A stretch of 36,882 nt of DNA. Source: an uncultured Eubacteriales bacterium. Lineage in GTDB: Bacteria; Bacillota; Clostridia; Oscillospirales; Oscillospiraceae. The stretch's first letter is position 1, and every line of letters starts with the position of its first letter. The position numbers and the translations under genes were made by a program. The stretch spans positions 1 to 36,882 of the forward strand of contig CATJWG010000158.1 of the NCBI GenBank assembly GCA_949744165.1, read 5' to 3'. Positions 34,707 to 36,882 of this stretch are shown piece after piece. The notes under the pieces are model-generated. The model had not been told where the DNA came from. It saw only the letters and a list, made by a program, of their open reading frames with translations, and did not search any database.

Positions 34707-34765
34707 ATATGAACTATGCTGAATTTTTTGATGGGGGAGGGTCCCTCGTCGAAGGGAGAAATATT

Positions 34766-36202
34766 ATGGCAAAAGACAAAAAGGTTGAGCAGATTACCGA
34801 CATGGAGCAGGACTTCGCGCAGTGGTTTACGGACGTGTGCGTCAAGGCTGAGCTGGTGGACTACTCCAGCGTGAAGGGACTTTTTATCCTGCGGCCCTAC
34901 GGCTACGCGATTTGGGAAAACATTATGGCTTGGCTTGACCGCCGCTTCAAGGAGACGGGGCACGAGAACGTGTCCATGCCGCTTCTTATCCCCGAGAGCC
35001 TGCTGCAAAAGGAAAAAGACCACGTGGAGGGCTTTGCGCCCGAATGCGCGTGGGTCACCACCGGCGGCAGCGAGCCCCTGCCCGAGCGGCTGTGCATACG
35101 GCCCACCAGCGAGACGCTGTTTTGCGACCACTGGAGCCGCGTATGCCACTCCTGGCGCGACCTGCCGATGAAATACAACCAGTGGTGCTCCGTGCTGCGC
35201 TGGGAAAAGACCACGCGGCCCTTCCTGCGCGGACGCGAGTTCCTCTGGCAGGAGGGACACACGATTCACGCCACGGCTGAGGAGGCCATCGCCGAAACCG
35301 AGCAGATGCTCGAGGTATACGCCGAGTGCTGCGAAAAGCTTCTGGCAATGCCGGTTGTGCGCGGGGAGAAAACCGAGAAGGAGAAATTCGCCGGTGCGGA
35401 GCGCACCTACACCGTGGAGTGCATGATGCACGACCGCAAGGCGCTGCAGAGCGGCACCAGCCACTATTTCGGCGACGGTTTTGCCAAAGCCTTCGGCATA
35501 AGCTTTGCCGATAAAAACAACAACCAGTGCGCGCCCCATGAGACGAGCTGGGGCATGTCCACGCGCGTGATAGGCGGGCTTATCATGACGCACGGCGACA
35601 ACAACGGACTTGTCCTGCCGCCGGAGGTGGCGCCGGTGCAGGTTATAGTTGTGCCCGTGGCGCAGCACAAGCCGGGCGTTATTGAGAAGGCTCAGGAGCT
35701 TTATGAGGCGCTCAAGGACGCGGGCGTACGCGCAAGAATTGACGTGAGTGACAACAGTATGGGCTGGAAGTGCGCGCAGTATGAGATGAAGGGCGTTCCT
35801 CTGCGGGTGGAGATAGGACCGCGCGACATTGAAAATGGCGTTTGTGTTGCGGTGCGGCGCGACAATTTTGAGAAGGTAACCGTATCTATTGCAGAGCTGA
35901 CCGCGCGAGTGCCGGAGCTGCTGGGCGCGGTGCAGCAGGGGCTGTACGACAAGGCCAGGCGCAACCTTGACGAGCACCTTTTCCCCGCTTTTTCGCTCGA
36001 TGAGGCGAAAGCGGTGCAGGAGGAGCACGGCGGTTTTGTTAAGACCATGTGGTGCGGCGAGCCGGAGTGCGAGCTGGCCATGAAGGAAAAGGCCGGTATG
36101 ACCAGCCGGTGCATTCCCTTTGAGCAGGAACGTTTGTCCGATGTCTGCCCCGTCTGCGGCAGGCCGGCCAGGCACATGGTTTACTGGGGAGTGGCGTACT
36201 GA
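34766..36202 (+). CDS. proS: Prolyl-tRNA synthetase (short, archaeal/eukaryote-like type)
   Basis: FILRPYGYAIWENIMAWLDRRFKETGHENVSMPLLIPESLL, CIRPTSETLFCDHWSRVCHSWRDLPMKYNQWCSVLRWEKTTRPFLRGREFLWQEGHT, C-terminal zinc-binding-like Cys cluster. Start trimmed to ATG 34766. Confidence 0.95.
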   Translation: MAKDKKVEQITDMEQDFAQWFTDVCVKAELVDYSSVKGLFILRPYGYAIWENIMAWLDRRFKETGHENVSMPLLIPESLLQKEKDHVEGFAPECAWVTTGGSEPLPERLCIRPTSETLFCDHWSRVCHSWRDLPMKYNQWCSVLRWEKTTRPFLRGREFLWQEGHTIHATAEEAIAETEQMLEVYAECCEKLLAMPVVRGEKTEKEKFAGAERTYTVECMMHDRKALQSGTSHYFGDGFAKAFGISFADKNNNQCAPHETSWGMSTRVIGGLIMTHGDNNGLVLPPEVAPVQVIVVPVAQHKPGVIEKAQELYEALKDAGVRARIDVSDNSMGWKCAQYEMKGVPLRVEIGPRDIENGVCVAVRRDNFEKVTVSIAELTARVPELLGAVQQGLYDKARRNLDEHLFPAFSLDEAKAVQEEHGGFVKTMWCGEPECELAMKEKAGMTSRCIPFEQERLSDVCPVCGRPARHMVYWGVAY

Positions 36203-36213
36203 GAAATCAAATA

Positions 36214-36244
36214 AGAAGTCCGGCCCTTATAAGGGGCCGGACTT
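36214..36244. terminator. Terminator-like hairpin, copy 1 of an exact 31-bp duplication (proS 3' end)
   Basis: AGAAGTCCGGCCCTTATAAGGGGCCGGACTT, identical to 36503-36533. Confidence 0.7.
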
Positions 36245-36251
36245 TCGCGCA

Positions 36252-36497
36252 TGTCGAAAAAGTGACGAAGCCACTTTTTCGAGAGAGAGATTCGCTGCGC
36301 TCTGCGCCTTTGTTGCCTGCCGAAAGCGGCAGGCAAGCCGACGCTCGCTCCGCGCAAAGTGTTTTTTCCGACGTACACGCCGCCGGAAAAAACGATTTAA
36401 CTTTTTTTGCTCCTGCGGGCGCGAAACTCTACTCTGTCTTAAGAAACTGTAAGCGGCAAAGCCGCTAACAGTTTCTTAATGCGAGACTTTTTCGACA
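36252..36497. repeat. Foldback/MITE-like structured intergenic element; contains repeat copy B
   Basis: 12-bp ends TGTCGAAAAAGT (36252-36263)/ACTTTTTCGACA (36486-36497). Internal hairpins TCGAAAAAGTG/CACTTTTTCGA, TTGCCTGCCG/CGGCAGGCAA, TTTTTTCCG/CGGAAAAAA, TTAAGAAACTGT...ACAGTTTCTTAA. Confidence 0.65.
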
Positions 36498-36502
36498 GAC
36501 TG

Positions 36503-36533
36503 AGAAGTCCGGCCCTTATAAGGGGCCGGACTT
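36503..36533. terminator. Terminator-like hairpin, copy 2 of the 31-bp duplication (flagellin 3' end)
   Basis: AGAAGTCCGGCCCTTATAAGGGGCCGGACTT. Confidence 0.7.
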
Positions 36534-36568
36534 CCGGATTTATGCTATTTTTCCAAAAACAACTGCTC

Positions 36569-36882
36569 TTACTGGAGGAGCTGGAGAACGCCCTGCGGGA
36601 CCTGGTTGGCCTGAGCCAGCATGGCCTGCGCGCTCTGGATGAGGATGTTGTTCTTGGTGTATGCCATCATCTCCTCTGCCACGTCTACGTCGCGAATCGT
36701 GGACTCGGCGTCCTGGATGTTCTCGGTCATGACGGACAGGTTGTTGATGGTGTGGTCCAGACGGTTCTGGGTCGCGCCCAGGGTACCGCGGACGTCGGAA
36801 ACCTTGTTGATGGCAGCCTTAATCTTGTCGGTCGCGGCCTGAGCGGCTTCCTCGGTGGAGATGTCAAGCTTACCAATGCCCA
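36569..36882 (-). CDS. Flagellin, C-terminal part (gene continues beyond the window)
   Basis: Minus-strand translation GIGKLDISTEEAAQAATDKIKAAINKVSDVRGTLGATQNRLDHTINNLSVMTENIQDAESTIRDVDVAEEMMAYTKNNILIQSAQAMLAQANQVPQGVLQLLQ* is a canonical flagellin C-terminus. The ORF track shows only an antisense ORF here. Confidence 0.95.
   Translation of the reverse strand, partial: GIGKLDISTEEAAQAATDKIKAAINKVSDVRGTLGATQNRLDHTINNLSVMTENIQDAESTIRDVDVAEEMMAYTKNNILIQSAQAMLAQANQVPQGVLQLLQ

Noticed and set aside
34707-34765. T-box leader upstream of proS
   Set aside because: Leader is only about 50 nt with no specifier or antiterminator (TGGNACCGCG) sequence; only a small TCCCT/AGGGA hairpin near the SD.
34619-36175. 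518-aa minus-strand ORF opposite proS
   Set aside because: Antisense shadow of an unambiguous ProS gene.
36262-36468. ORFs in the proS-flagellin spacer (MTKPLFRERDSLRSAPLLPAESGR...)
   Set aside because: Translations of structured repeat copy B. No SD, and overlapping ORFs in other frames are equally open.
36621-36842. 73-aa plus ORF at window end
   Set aside because: Antisense to the flagellin C-terminus, which is conserved on the minus strand.

Overview
The window is about 36.9 kb of high-GC DNA from what looks like a Firmicutes/Clostridia genome (Oscillospiraceae-like gene content). It is dominated by housekeeping genes. On the left are rpmG (-), folC, ruvX, an HAD phosphatase, recJ, relA/spoT, an MBL hydrolase, an SRPBCC-like protein, an OmpR-type response regulator with its histidine kinase, and an HtrA-like protease. 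The middle has an orphan beta-class DNA methyltransferase (-), lysA coupled to a small HEIGH metallopeptidase, a second MBL hydrolase, a GIY-YIG protein, a MATE transporter, and a BlaI/BlaR1-type pair. On the right are a CBS-DRTGG family II pyrophosphatase, DUF896, an HD hydrolase, a second MATE transporter and mutL (all -), then miaB, mutS, CPBP, birA and proS (+), and the C-terminus of a flagellin (-) running off the end. There is no CRISPR array, rRNA, recognisable tRNA or complete transposon. The most interesting unexplained structure is: (1) a mosaic family of structured intergenic repeats, three strong copies and three weaker ones; (2) a roughly 245-bp foldback element between two identical 31-bp terminator hairpins next to flagellin; (3) a triple ACTA-N6-TAGT operator upstream of a BlaI/BlaR1-like pair whose sensor region is a triplicated domain; (4) 11-bp-periodic TTYACA direct repeats (PhoB/PhoP-like) upstream of htrA, just after an OmpR-family two-component system; (5) a run of perfect inverted repeats around the lysA promoter and start; (6) a decaying birA-proS island with an XRE gene missed by the ORF track, a frame-disrupted RHH ORF and a broken SLOG (GHRP) gene. 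I see no complete new system, but (1), (2) and (3) are the best candidates. All observations are from manual reading; no searches were run.
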